Of a stretch of 64,000 nt of DNA, positions 34,300 through 42,932 are shown piece after piece. Origin of the DNA: Paenibacillus sp. JNUCC-31 (lineage in GTDB: Bacteria > Bacillota > Bacilli > Paenibacillales > Paenibacillaceae); NCBI RefSeq assembly GCF_014844075.1, contig NZ_CP062165.1, positions 7,192,001 through 7,256,000 of the forward strand, given 5' to 3'. Position 1 is the stretch's first letter. The number at the start of each line of letters is the position of its first letter. Made by a program: the position numbers and the translations under genes. The notes beneath the pieces were generated by a model. The model was not told where the DNA came from. It was given only the letters and a program-made list of their open reading frames with translations, and made no database searches.

Positions 34300-35046
34300 A
34301 TGATCATTTTAAAATCACCTAGGGAAATCGAAGAGATGAAGCCGGCGAGCCAAATCGTTGCAGACTGTTACCGCAAGGTGACCAAACTGATCGAGCCTGG
34401 GATCACGACAAGGGAAATCAATGACTTTGTTGCCAGACATATCACCAAGCTGGGCGGCAAGCAGTTTACGAAGGGGTATAACGGTTTCCCGGCAGAAACC
34501 TGCATTTCGATCAATGATGTGGTGGCCCACGGCATTCCGTCGGACCGGGCACTTAAAGACGGTGACTTGGTGAAACTCGACATCGTCGCGGAATATGGCG
34601 GCTGGTTCGGCGATTCGTGCATGAGTTATGCGGTGGGCAATGTTCGGCCGGAAGTGCAAAAATTAATGAAGGTGACCAAGGAATGCTTGGAGTTGGGGAT
34701 CGCCCGGGCGCTCCCCGGTGGCCGGCTTGGCGACATAACATCGGCGATTCAACAGCATGCGGAAGCAAACGGATTTTCGGTCGTACGTGATCTGTTGGCG
34801 CACGGGATCGGGCGTAGCCTGCACGAGGAGCCGAACTACGAGCATATCGGCGTAGCCGGTAAAGGTATTCGTTTAAAGGAAGGCATGGTGTTCACGATTG
34901 AACCGATGATCAATGAAGGTACGTTCCGCATCACGATCGACGATGATCAATGGACGGCAAGAACAGCTGACGGCAAGTGGTCGGCTCAATATGAGCATAC
35001 GGTCGCAGTCATGTCGGACGGACCGCTGATTTTAACAGCCCAGTAA
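34300..35046 (+). CDS. map: Type I methionine aminopeptidase, accessory copy 2
   Basis: 248 aa from the ATG at 34300 (MIILKSPREIEEM, the usual start of the family). An in-frame ATG at 34279 lacks a binding site, while GGGGAG lies upstream of 34300 at a rather long distance. Metal ligands are conserved: Asp in LVKLDIVAEY, Asp in WFGDSCMSY, His in AHGIGRSLHE, Glu in TIEPM and Glu in QYEHT. It is only distantly similar to copy 1. Its place behind tetR suggests regulated expression, for example as a drug-tolerant stand-in for the housekeeping enzyme; that role is inference. Confidence 0.92.
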   Translation: MIILKSPREIEEMKPASQIVADCYRKVTKLIEPGITTREINDFVARHITKLGGKQFTKGYNGFPAETCISINDVVAHGIPSDRALKDGDLVKLDIVAEYGGWFGDSCMSYAVGNVRPEVQKLMKVTKECLELGIARALPGGRLGDITSAIQQHAEANGFSVVRDLLAHGIGRSLHEEPNYEHIGVAGKGIRLKEGMVFTIEPMINEGTFRITIDDDQWTARTADGKWSAQYEHTVAVMSDGPLILTAQ

Positions 35047-35106
35047 AGAATAGAAGCGAACGAATTTCGTAATTCGAGACGATGAAAAAGGCGAGGGTAA
35101 CTTACA

Positions 35107-36231
35107 ATGCATTATGACGTAATTGTAATTGGAGCAGGTTCGATGGGGATGGCGGCAGGCTATTTTTTATCCAAGAGTGGGAAAAGCACGTTATTAGTAG
35201 ATTCCTTCGACCCGCCCCATAATAAAGGGAGTCATCACGGAGAAACGAGAATCATTCGGCATGCGTATGGTGAAGGTGAAAAATATGTTCCGTTAGCGCT
35301 CAAGGCTCAAGAATTATGGAATGACTTGGAGAAAGTGACGGGAAAACAATTATTTCTCCAAACCGGGGTACTAAACGTGGGTTACGAGAAAACAAAATTT
35401 ATCCAAAATATTATCTCAAGTTCAAATACCTATTCATTGCCGCTCGAGATTTTAGGTTCAATTGAAGTGAATAAACGTTGGCCGGGAATCACATTACCGG
35501 AAAACTACATTGGGTGCTTCGAGCCAACATCAGGAGTGCTGAAATGTGAGGAATGCATTGACGCATATCGAGAACTCGCAAAACAAAACGGAGCTGCGAT
35601 CATAACCAATAGTAAGGTAAAAGAAATAAAAGTTCATGATAAAAGAGTTACCATCAAGACCGATGATCATGCGTATAGTGCTGATGCGTTAGTGATTTCA
35701 GCAGGGGCATGGTCAGGAAGTCTCCTTTCCATGTTAGATCTAAATCTTCCTCTTAATCCAGTAAGGAAAACATTTGCCTGGTTTGATCACAATGAAGATT
35801 TATATCATCATAACAATTTTCCGGCCTTTTCGTTTGAGACCTCTGAAGGAATTTATTATGGTTTTCCAAGCATCGACGGTTCCGGATTAAAAGTAGGCCG
35901 ACATGATGGAGGACATACAATCAATCCAGATGAGGCCATCCTGGAATTTGATGAACTGGAGCAAGACACGACAGATTTAAAACAATTTTTACATCGCTAT
36001 ATGCCTTCTATACAACAATTGAAGTACGGAAAAACCTGTATGTATACAATGACTCCTGATGAAGATTTCATTATCGATACACATCCTGACTATTCAAACG
36101 TTGCCATTGCATCAGGTTTCTCAGGACATGGCTTTAAATTTAGCAGTGTAGTTGGACAAATTTTAAGCGAGTTGATTATATCAGGGGAAACGGAACATAA
36201 CATTTCTCCTTTTTCACTCAATCGGTTTTAA
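35107..36231 (+). CDS. Monomeric sarcosine oxidase / N-methyltryptophan oxidase family flavoenzyme
   Basis: 374 aa. The N-terminal dinucleotide-binding motif GAGSMGMAAGY (about 9-19) and the SHHGETRIIRHAYGE segment are MSOX/MTOX hallmarks. Cys311 in GKTCMYTMTPDEDF is the residue that links FAD covalently in this family. The enzyme oxidises N-methyl amino acids or other secondary amines to an aldehyde, amine and H2O2. GCGAGGG lies upstream. It is not clearly part of the quorum-quenching operon downstream, since a hairpin terminator and a regulated promoter separate them. Confidence 0.9.
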   Translation: MHYDVIVIGAGSMGMAAGYFLSKSGKSTLLVDSFDPPHNKGSHHGETRIIRHAYGEGEKYVPLALKAQELWNDLEKVTGKQLFLQTGVLNVGYEKTKFIQNIISSSNTYSLPLEILGSIEVNKRWPGITLPENYIGCFEPTSGVLKCEECIDAYRELAKQNGAAIITNSKVKEIKVHDKRVTIKTDDHAYSADALVISAGAWSGSLLSMLDLNLPLNPVRKTFAWFDHNEDLYHHNNFPAFSFETSEGIYYGFPSIDGSGLKVGRHDGGHTINPDEAILEFDELEQDTTDLKQFLHRYMPSIQQLKYGKTCMYTMTPDEDFIIDTHPDYSNVAIASGFSGHGFKFSSVVGQILSELIISGETEHNISPFSLNRF

Positions 36232-36247
36232 TAAAGAATGGTCAAGA

Positions 36248-36279
36248 AACTTCTCGGCGCATGTCGAGGAGTTTTTGTT
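36248..36279 (+). terminator. Terminator after sarcosine oxidase-like gene
   Basis: AACTTCTCG and CGAGGAGTT pair with one mismatch over a short loop, followed by TTTTTGTTTT. Confidence 0.7.
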
Positions 36280-36307
36280 TTGAATGGCCTTATTTTCTGA
36301 TGACGAA

Positions 36308-36336
36308 TTGACAACGGACAAGTTGTCCTCTATAAT
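36308..36336 (+). promoter_or_regulatory. Sigma-A promoter of lactonase operon with operator in the spacer
   Basis: TTGACA (36308-36313) and TATAAT (36331-36336) are 17 bp apart, a perfect consensus promoter. The spacer holds the palindrome GGACAA-G-TTGTCC (36316-36328), so a bound repressor would block RNA polymerase directly. Confidence 0.9.
36315..36328. promoter_or_regulatory. TetR-type operator O1
   Basis: CGGACAAGTTGTCC, a 13-bp core palindrome lying between the -35 and -10 boxes. Confidence 0.8.
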
Positions 36337-36346
36337 AAACCTCGAA

Positions 36347-36361
36347 CGGACAAGTTGTCCG
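36347..36361. promoter_or_regulatory. TetR-type operator O2
   Basis: CGGACAAGTTGTCCG, a perfect 15-bp palindrome just downstream of the promoter, 32 bp from O1 (about three helical turns). Confidence 0.8.
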
Positions 36362-36388
36362 AATTTATAGTATGAAGGGTGAGACTGG

Positions 36389-37147
36389 ATGTATGTCAAG
36401 AAGCTGTATTTTTTACCTGTAGGTGAATGTTTCCTAGATCAATCGGCAGTTAATCGAACCCTTGCCCCCGGAAAATTAGTCGGAATGCCTGTGTGGTCTT
36501 TTCTGTTGGAAACGACCAGCGGGCCGATACTCATCGATACGGGAATGCCAGACGCTTTTATCAACAATCCCGATTACTACAAGGGGACTAGACGTGAAGG
36601 GCGCGTCGTCCCCAACATGTCAGAAGGCGATTCGATCGTGAATGTGTTAAAGCGTGTCGGTTATCGACCTGACGATATTCAGATGGTCATTAGCTCCCAT
36701 TTACATTTGGATCATTCTGGGGGAAACGGGCATTTCCGCAATACGCCGATCCTTATTCAAAGGGCAGAGTATGATGCGGCCATAGGCAACGAGGATTACT
36801 CTCCTCTAGAGTGCAGGCTGCCCGATTTACAATATCAAATCATTGAGGGTGACCATGAATTGATGCCGGGAGTTCAAATTTTCTTTACTCCAGGTCATTC
36901 CCCTGGCCATCAATCAGTCCTCGTCACAACGGAAAAGTCAGGCCCAGTGCTTCTGACGATTGATGTTGCTTATACTCGGGAGAACTTCGAGAGTAGCGTA
37001 CCGTTCTTGACATTCGATCAAGAGATGGCTGCCAAATCGATTACTCGCATGCAGGAGTTGATTGAGGATGTTCGGCCGTCCTATGTTTTCTTGGGACACG
37101 ATAGAGATCAAGCGCAAACATGCCGCACCTTTCCTGACTTCCTGTAA
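36389..37147 (+). CDS. aiiA: N-acyl-homoserine lactonase, AiiA family (quorum quenching)
   Basis: 252 aa, cytoplasmic metallo-beta-lactamase fold. The sequence follows Bacillus AiiA nearly residue for residue at the start (VKKLYFLPVGECFLDQSAVN) and carries the zinc motif SHLHLDHSGG (His104, His106, Asp108, His109). The remaining ligands are His170, Asp192 and His237, and Tyr195 is the likely transition-state residue. AiiA residue Phe107 is Leu here. The enzyme hydrolyses the lactone ring of acyl-homoserine lactones made by Gram-negative bacteria. It is first in an operon with an MFS transporter, an amidase and a GatC-like protein, under two TetR-type operators. Confidence 0.93.
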   Translation: MYVKKLYFLPVGECFLDQSAVNRTLAPGKLVGMPVWSFLLETTSGPILIDTGMPDAFINNPDYYKGTRREGRVVPNMSEGDSIVNVLKRVGYRPDDIQMVISSHLHLDHSGGNGHFRNTPILIQRAEYDAAIGNEDYSPLECRLPDLQYQIIEGDHELMPGVQIFFTPGHSPGHQSVLVTTEKSGPVLLTIDVAYTRENFESSVPFLTFDQEMAAKSITRMQELIEDVRPSYVFLGHDRDQAQTCRTFPDFL

Positions 37148-37161
37148 TGGAGGAATAGGCT

Positions 37162-38484
37162 ATGGATACTCAATCAATGGCTTTATCCGGTAATGAGCGG
37201 AAATTAATGGGGACACTTTGCTTACTCATTATTTTCGGAAACATCAATATGACCATGTTTAACTTGGCTATACCGTCGATTTCCGCTGACTTTGCTCTGA
37301 CCTCCTCGCAAGTAAGCTGGGTCATGGTCGGATATAGCATTTTGATGGCCATCGGCGCCGGTACTTACGGCAAGTTAACGGAGTCCTTTTCCTTCCGTCA
37401 GCTGTATGTCATTGGTTTAATCCTTTTTGCTTTCGGCTCTATGATCGGCTTCTTTGCAGCTTCATACTTGCAAGTCATTATTGGGAGATTAATGCAAGCA
37501 GCAGGGGCTTCGTCCATCTCGCCCCTGTCTTATGCGGCAGTAACCCTATATTTTAAGCCTGCCGTCAAGGGACGGGTACTGGGAACGTTGTCCGCCACAA
37601 TTGCCTTTGCTTCCGGCTTCGGGCCTGTGTTCGGCGGTTTCGTGGAGCAATACTTTGGCTGGCGCGCTTTGTTCATCGTGTCCAGTCTAAGCCTATTTGT
37701 TATCCCTTTGGTATTCAAATATGTCCCAAGCAAGAAACACGACCGCGGTTCATTCGATATTCTCGGAGCTGTTTTGTTCTCCGCCGGACTGGCGTTTGTA
37801 ATGCTAGGGGTTACGAACTATTGGTTTATGCTCATTGCAGGAGCAGCAGTTCTTCTATGGTTCGGTACTCATATTCAGAAAAAAGAACATCCATTTATCG
37901 ATGCATCTTTCATGAAAAATGCTCCTTACCGACGAATTCTAGGGATTGGATTCCTTACCTTCGTATGCAACACGGGGTTAACCTTTACTCTTCCTGTCAT
38001 GATGAAGAATTCCTTTCATTTACCAACTAGTAAAATCGGTCTGCTGATGCTTCCCGGTGCCGCCTGTGCAGCCTTGCTCGGATCCCGGATCGGAGGTTGG
38101 ACGGATCGTTTCGGAAGCTCCCGCGTGCTTGTCATATCGCAAAGTCTCGTCATCAGCGGATTTATACTACTGGGGGTATCCGTGCATTTGCCGCCATGGA
38201 TCGACGCTTTATTGATCATTATCCTTATGATTGGATTCAACGGTGTCCTCACCTCTAGCAGCAATTTAGTTTCGACGACACTCCGTTCGGCTGAGCTGGG
38301 TGTGGGGATGGGTATTTTCACACTGGCCTATCTCCTAGGCGGAGCATTCGGCCCTGCGCTGGTCGGCCGACTGATTGATCTAAAGATGCCCTTTTCCGTT
38401 GTTTATTTTACCATTGCCCTGTTGGCAATCCAGACATACTTATTAGCAAGAAAAGCAAATCCTAGCGGAAGCTATGGTAATTAG
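37162..38484 (+). CDS. MFS transporter in quorum-quenching operon
   Basis: 440 aa with about twelve membrane segments or slightly more. The first segment (LCLLIIFGNINMTMFNLAIP) and the loop GRLMQAAGASSISPLSYAAV resemble DHA-type drug:H+ antiporters of the Tet(L)/Bmr kind. TGGAGG precedes the ATG, 14 bp after aiiA. It could export a toxic product, or import acyl-homoserine lactone or its breakdown product. The family leans to export. Confidence 0.88.
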   Translation: MDTQSMALSGNERKLMGTLCLLIIFGNINMTMFNLAIPSISADFALTSSQVSWVMVGYSILMAIGAGTYGKLTESFSFRQLYVIGLILFAFGSMIGFFAASYLQVIIGRLMQAAGASSISPLSYAAVTLYFKPAVKGRVLGTLSATIAFASGFGPVFGGFVEQYFGWRALFIVSSLSLFVIPLVFKYVPSKKHDRGSFDILGAVLFSAGLAFVMLGVTNYWFMLIAGAAVLLWFGTHIQKKEHPFIDASFMKNAPYRRILGIGFLTFVCNTGLTFTLPVMMKNSFHLPTSKIGLLMLPGAACAALLGSRIGGWTDRFGSSRVLVISQSLVISGFILLGVSVHLPPWIDALLIIILMIGFNGVLTSSSNLVSTTLRSAELGVGMGIFTLAYLLGGAFGPALVGRLIDLKMPFSVVYFTIALLAIQTYLLARKANPSGSYGN

Positions 38485-38529
38485 TTTGGTAGACTTACGA
38501 CATGTCCGAAAGATACGGAGGATGAATAG

Positions 38530-39918
38530 ATGAGTAAATTAAATTTCCAACTGTCCTTTGCTGCTATTCATGAGCTGGCCGAGGGGATCCGATCAAGGGA
38601 AATATCCCCGGTAGAGATTACAGAACATGCGCTTCACCGCATCGAACGTTTGAATCCGAAACTGAACGTTTTCGTTACCCAAACGTCCGAACTGGCGATT
38701 GAACAAGCGAAGCAATCGGAACGCGATATTATGCATGGTCGGTACAAAGGGCCCCTTCACGGGATTCCCATCGTTCATAAGGATCTATATTACACTAAAG
38801 GGATCCGAACAACTGCCGGTTCAAAAATATTGAACAGCTTCGTCCCCGATTACGATTCGACGGTTGCAACTAAGCTACATGAGGCTGGAACAGTTCTGCT
38901 AGGCAAAGTACAGACTCACGAGTTCGCTGCGGGATTGACAACAACTAGCCCGCACTTCGGTCCTTGCCTCAATCCGTGGAACACTGAACTTGTAACGGGA
39001 GGTTCAAGCGGCGGCTCGGCTTCTGCTTTGGCGGCTGGACTTGCTTATCTGGGCACAGGCTCGGATACCGGAGGTTCGATCCGCATACCCGCTGCATTGT
39101 GCGGCGTCGTAGGAATGAAGCCGACGTACGGTCGGGTCAGCCGGTATGGTATCATTCCAATGGCCTGGTCATTGGACCACTCGGGTCCGTTGACCCGAAG
39201 CGTCATGGATGCGTCCCTGTGCTTGGATGTGATGTCAGGCTTCGATCCGAAGGATGAATCGACGGTCGACCTGCCTGCGCCAGGTATCAAGATGTATCCG
39301 AATGGTCTCAGGGGTGTACGTATCGGATTGCCGACAAGCTACTATTACGAGGATTTGATGCCGGAAGTGGAAGCTGCGATGAAGGCCGCTATCAATAAAT
39401 TCCGAGAACTGGGAGCAGAAATCATCGAAGTTAGCCTGCCCCTGATCAAACATGTTAGAAGTGCGACGATGGCCATTATGATGGCGGAAATGTACTCGTA
39501 CCACGAGAAGTGGGTTGAGTCAGAATTGGAACAGTATGGACCGGACGTCCGAATGTTTCTTGAAAGCAGTAGAGATATTCCGGCTTCCATTTACCTTCAG
39601 TCTCAGCGGGCCCGGCAACTAATTGTCAATGATTTTTTGAATGCATTGTCCGGAATCGATATCTTGTTGACGCCGGCAACACCGATCACTGCGCCGCGTG
39701 CAGATGATGATGCTAGTGTATTCAGATTGAACTCATTTACGGTTCCGACCAATTTGACTGGCTTGCCTAGCCTGAGCATGCCTTGCGGCTTCTCACCTTC
39801 CGGTCTGCCGATTAATATGCAATTGATTGGCCGCCCCTTCGAAGAAGCGACAGTACTAGGTATCGGCAATACTTATGAGATGAATACCGACTGGCACAAG
39901 AGACATCCGGATTTGTAA
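38530..39918 (+). CDS. Amidase-signature enzyme (GatA-like) in quorum-quenching operon
   Basis: 462 aa. The Lys-cisSer-Ser triad of the amidase signature is visible: Lys84 in IVHKDLYY, Ser159 in VTGGSSGGS and nucleophile Ser183 in TGGSIRIPAA, with the same spacing as in fatty acid amide hydrolase. GGAGGATGA precedes the ATG. Fatty-acid amide hydrolysis is common in the family, so it could cut the acyl-amide of acyl-homoserine or N-acyl amino acids. The true GatA of the tRNA amidotransferase normally sits in gatCAB, which is not here. Substrate inferred from neighbours. Confidence 0.88.
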   Translation: MSKLNFQLSFAAIHELAEGIRSREISPVEITEHALHRIERLNPKLNVFVTQTSELAIEQAKQSERDIMHGRYKGPLHGIPIVHKDLYYTKGIRTTAGSKILNSFVPDYDSTVATKLHEAGTVLLGKVQTHEFAAGLTTTSPHFGPCLNPWNTELVTGGSSGGSASALAAGLAYLGTGSDTGGSIRIPAALCGVVGMKPTYGRVSRYGIIPMAWSLDHSGPLTRSVMDASLCLDVMSGFDPKDESTVDLPAPGIKMYPNGLRGVRIGLPTSYYYEDLMPEVEAAMKAAINKFRELGAEIIEVSLPLIKHVRSATMAIMMAEMYSYHEKWVESELEQYGPDVRMFLESSRDIPASIYLQSQRARQLIVNDFLNALSGIDILLTPATPITAPRADDDASVFRLNSFTVPTNLTGLPSLSMPCGFSPSGLPINMQLIGRPFEEATVLGIGNTYEMNTDWHKRHPDL

Positions 39919-39947
39919 GCCTGACTATATTTGATGGAGGGTATCCT

Positions 39948-40139
39948 ATGGAACAGAAGCAACTCGACTCTGAAGTTAACAGGAAAGCATCGACCGTAAC
40001 CGGAACAGATACGGCGAGCGACAACAAAAAAACGTACGAGCAGTTTATTCCTACGATTGCAAGTTTGAAGGAACTGGACCTAACGGGCATTGAACCGCTT
40101 TTGCCTCCCATTCACAAAAGGTACTATACCAACAAATAA
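39948..40139 (+). CDS. Small GatC-like partner protein of the amidase
   Basis: 63 aa with a clear TGGAGGG site, 29 bp after the amidase. The C-terminal LKELDLTGIEPLLPP resembles the C-terminal belt of GatC and small AtzG-like subunits that wrap around amidase-signature enzymes. Length and position fit such a subunit. Function inferred from this motif and context. Confidence 0.65.
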   Translation: MEQKQLDSEVNRKASTVTGTDTASDNKKTYEQFIPTIASLKELDLTGIEPLLPPIHKRYYTNK

Positions 40140-40209
40140 AAAAAGTACATCGGTCCCCCAAATGAATGTATTTTTAATTTTTCACGAAATGTATTATAAT
40201 ATGATTTAA

Positions 40210-40224
40210 CGGACAACATGTCCA
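40210..40224. promoter_or_regulatory. TetR-type operator O3 before tetR
   Basis: CGGACAACATGTCCA follows the CGGACA-N3-TGTCCG pattern with one end base off. It lies just downstream of a TATAAT at 40194-40199. Confidence 0.7.
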
Positions 40225-40236
40225 ATACACGAGAGA

Positions 40237-40251
40237 CGGACATATCGTCCG
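40237..40251. promoter_or_regulatory. TetR-type operator O4 before tetR
   Basis: CGGACATATCGTCCG, 27 bp from O3 and about 50 bp before the tetR start. Same arms as O1 and O2. Confidence 0.65.
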
Positions 40252-40300
40252 TTTTTCGTATTAAATAAGAGTTAATTTAAGATGAAGGGAGATGTTTATA

Positions 40301-40909
40301 GTGAATTCAGAATCGCAACCTGCCTCTCTGAAAATTCCCAGAGAGGAGTTAAACCGAAGACGAATTTTAGCGTCAGCTAGAGAACTTTTCATCAAAAACG
40401 GTGTTGACAATGTCAATATGCATCAGATTGCGAAGAATGCTGGAGTCGGACAAGCAAGCTTATACCGCCGCTACTCAGATAAGGGCGACATCTGTCAGGA
40501 GATCGCACGTGAAGAATACCAACCCTTGTTTGATGAAGTTCAAGCATTTCTTGATCGACCCCCGGAAACCGCTGCCTTGGACCGACTCTACCACGTAATC
40601 GTAAGATATGTTTCTTTTTTAGAGGCGAAAGTTCCTTGGCTCTGTGAGGTCAGTCGGGCCTCAACCGGGCATCGTCCGCTACAATCTCCGTTATGCCAAT
40701 GGATGCGCAATATAAGTAGAAATCTGCTAAATGAGGCGGTTGAACGAGGAGACGTATCCGGGGTGGACATTCCATATACCATTGAAGCCCTGCTGGCCGT
40801 GCTTCACAATATCGATTACCATCTCCAAGATGAAGGCTTTACGAGCCAACGAGTTCTTGATGGTTTACAACGTATATTTATTGAGGGTTTAAAAGCTCAT
40901 AGACATTAA
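40301..40909 (+). CDS. TetR-family regulator of the quorum-quenching operon
   Basis: 202 aa from the GTG at 40301, chosen because AAGGGAG lies 9 bp before it; an in-frame ATG at 40292 would abut that site. The helix-turn-helix reads MHQIAKNAGVGQASLYRRYS. The same palindrome class found at the aiiA promoter recurs twice in front of this gene, so I infer that it represses both itself and the aiiA operon. The natural ligand would be an acyl-homoserine lactone or a product of its breakdown. Confidence 0.9.
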   Translation: MNSESQPASLKIPREELNRRRILASARELFIKNGVDNVNMHQIAKNAGVGQASLYRRYSDKGDICQEIAREEYQPLFDEVQAFLDRPPETAALDRLYHVIVRYVSFLEAKVPWLCEVSRASTGHRPLQSPLCQWMRNISRNLLNEAVERGDVSGVDIPYTIEALLAVLHNIDYHLQDEGFTSQRVLDGLQRIFIEGLKAHRH

Positions 40910-41764
40910 TTGAGGGACTGGCCCAAAGCCACACAACATGCAGAACTACGTAGCTCACAATGACGAAGGAGAAGGCATTGGTCATGATCTAGAGTCAGTT
41001 GTTACGTCATGATCAACCCCCTAGCAACGTAAGGCTAGTCGTTACGGTTACGGGGAATTCAGTAACTTTTATGGGAGATGTAGAAAAGGCAACCTATTAC
41101 TCTGCATCAGAACCAGCTTTATTGAAGAAAACGCTGACCAAAGATGAGACATTTATCGTGGTAAACACGAGCTCACAAAGTGAAACCATTCAATACGTAG
41201 GTGGTGCGAAAAAGAAATTCAGCTACCATATTTTTAACAGTGATGGATCAGTCAGTAAACAGGCTGTCGATACCACGCCTTCCCAACCGTATAAAGTGAA
41301 TGTTTGTTATCCTCCCTCTGTCCACTGCGATAGACCCTTTCACATGCCGCTATTCACTTTTCCCCGTTGCTCCCAGATCACGCACAGTTGCACTTTTTTC
41401 ATCCATTTTCCCCATGTTGTTATAGGCTGTATCGGACGATGCGCTACGTATCGTATATAATAGTAGTAACGATTGCAGGGTTACTTTATTACCCAACAGA
41501 TACCGGTAATTCCTTTAACTCAGGAAAAACCGGCTTTTTATTGGACATTACATACAAAATCCCCATTTATACTGTTCGCGGTCTCTGAAAAAAGTGATCA
41601 AATGGAACGGGCTTTTGAAGATTTTTTCCAATGATTACTTTGCGGGTGGTGTCAGCTACGCTGATACTACCCCTTATAAGAATCAAATATCTATTGAAAG
41701 GGCTCAGAACTTTGCCAGCTGTGATCACTTGAACACAAAAGTGTAGACAACAAAAGGGATATAG
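40910..41764. other. Region of decayed coding sequence
   Basis: No complete gene. A frame from 40999 gives a plausible protein tail (listed separately). Around 41570-41745 two short overlapping frames have protein-like composition (e.g. IFSNDYFAGGVSYADTTPYK) but no start signals or recognisable family. This looks like several gene remnants. Confidence 0.5.
40999..41460 (+). pseudogene. Protein fragment of unknown family
   Basis: 153 codons from a TTG. The first 95 or so (TVTGNSVTFMGDVEKATYYS then ETFIVVNTSSQSETIQYVGG) look like real beta-rich coding sequence. The last 50 are Cys/His/Pro-rich and look random. No ribosome binding site was found. Probably the end of a lost gene that runs on into noncoding DNA. 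Confidence 0.3.
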
Positions 41765-42049
41765 TTTAGGCTGCTTCATAATCGAGACACGTTCCATCCT
41801 TTAGCTGCCCGTGCAGTATCGAGTTTGATCGCTGTGATGAACCCGGAAACGATTGCTTTGACAGGTGATTTAATGAGCACGGGGGATGTTGAGTTAATTC
41901 GAAATGAATGTCTAAAGTATATTCCAGAGATACATATGCCCCATTTAATATTGCTGGATAATCCAGATGAGGATTATATGTGTGGATTAATCAAAATGAC
42001 ACTGGAAAGCCTTTCTTATTCTCTGCAGCTAGTAGAGAAGAGGAGGTGA
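41765..42049 (+). pseudogene. C-terminal remnant of a ROK-family protein
   Basis: The open frame reads FHPLAARAVSSLIAVMNPET and then IALTGDLMSTGDVELIRNEC. It matches the C-terminal third of ROK repressors/kinases (IANLINLLNPEVIVLGG type). A stop lies directly upstream (41762-41764) and the DNA-binding and ATPase parts are absent. It is a truncated leftover in the decayed region. Confidence 0.5.
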
Positions 42050-42192
42050 GGCTCACTTTGATATTTAACACAAATCATCCCAAAATTACGCGTAATGTCT
42101 TGCTTTTTCTCTTTATTTTACCTGGAATTTCTTCTGTACCTTGGGTCTTACTAATGCCCTGATTCTTGTACTCAGAAAGGATAAAAACGACT

Positions 42193-42765
42193 ATGAAAAC
42201 AGAAAAACAAAAAATGATTGATGGAGAATTGTACAAGTCTTGGGATCCAGAACTTACACGTGACCGGGCATATGCCAGACAAATGACACGAATGTATAAT
42301 CTGACCACTGAAACGGATGGTGAACGAAGAGTAGAAATACTTAGAAAATTGCTCGGATCTACAGGCGAACACTTAGGTATGGAACCCAATATTCGTTTTG
42401 ACTACGGTTATAACATCCATGTGGGTGAACACTTTTATACTAACTTTGATTGCACAATTCTGGATGTATGTGAGGTTCGAATCGGTAATCATTGTATGTT
42501 TGGCCCAGGTGTTCATATATACACGGCTACACATCCGCTGGATCCCATGGAAAGAAATAAAGGACCGGAATATGGAAAGCCAGTAAACATCGGAAATAAT
42601 GTATGGATCGGTGGTCGAGCAATCATCAATCCAGGTGTAACCATAGGTAATAATGTCGTCATTGCCTCTGGAGCAGTTGTAACTAAGGACGTTCCGGACT
42701 ACATGGTAGTTGGTGGCAATCCGGCGAGAGTAATTAAACAAATTGAAGAGACTCATGCTGTTTAA
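42193..42765 (+). CDS. maa: Maltose O-acetyltransferase (hexapeptide repeat)
   Basis: 190 aa from the ATG at 42193 (AGAAAGGA upstream). The N-terminal Mac domain ([20 protein letters not shown], in part) is followed by left-handed beta-helix hexapeptide repeats ([20 protein letters not shown]). The catalytic His is in YTATHPLDP. It transfers an acetyl group from acetyl-CoA to maltose and similar sugars in the cytoplasm. It stands alone, and a terminator follows. Confidence 0.93.
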   Translation: MKTEKQKMIDGELYKSWDPELTRDRAYARQMTRMYNLTTETDGERRVEILRKLLGSTGEHLGMEPNIRFDYGYNIHVGEHFYTNFDCTILDVCEVRIGNHCMFGPGVHIYTATHPLDPMERNKGPEYGKPVNIGNNVWIGGRAIINPGVTIGNNVVIASGAVVTKDVPDYMVVGGNPARVIKQIEETHAV

Positions 42766-42859
42766 AGCTTTGATTAAATCCATGGTTCAACGATGTATTG
42801 TCCAATATTTATTTATTGAAATGAGGCATTAAGAAATTCTAGATTCACTTGGTTATGGC

Positions 42860-42885
42860 GGAGCAGTCTAAAACTGCTCCTTTTT
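42860..42885 (+). terminator. Rho-independent terminator after maa
   Basis: GGAGCAGT and ACTGCTCC pair over CTAAA, followed by T5. Confidence 0.85.
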
Positions 42886-42932
42886 ATCTAGTCAAACAAT
42901 TCTTGATCCATTAAATTCCGAAATGCTAAACT

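Noticed and set aside
38530..40139. The amidase and small gene as gatA and gatC of the tRNA amidotransferase
   Set aside because: There is no gatB, the order is reversed compared with gatCAB, and the operon partners are a lactonase and an MFS transporter.
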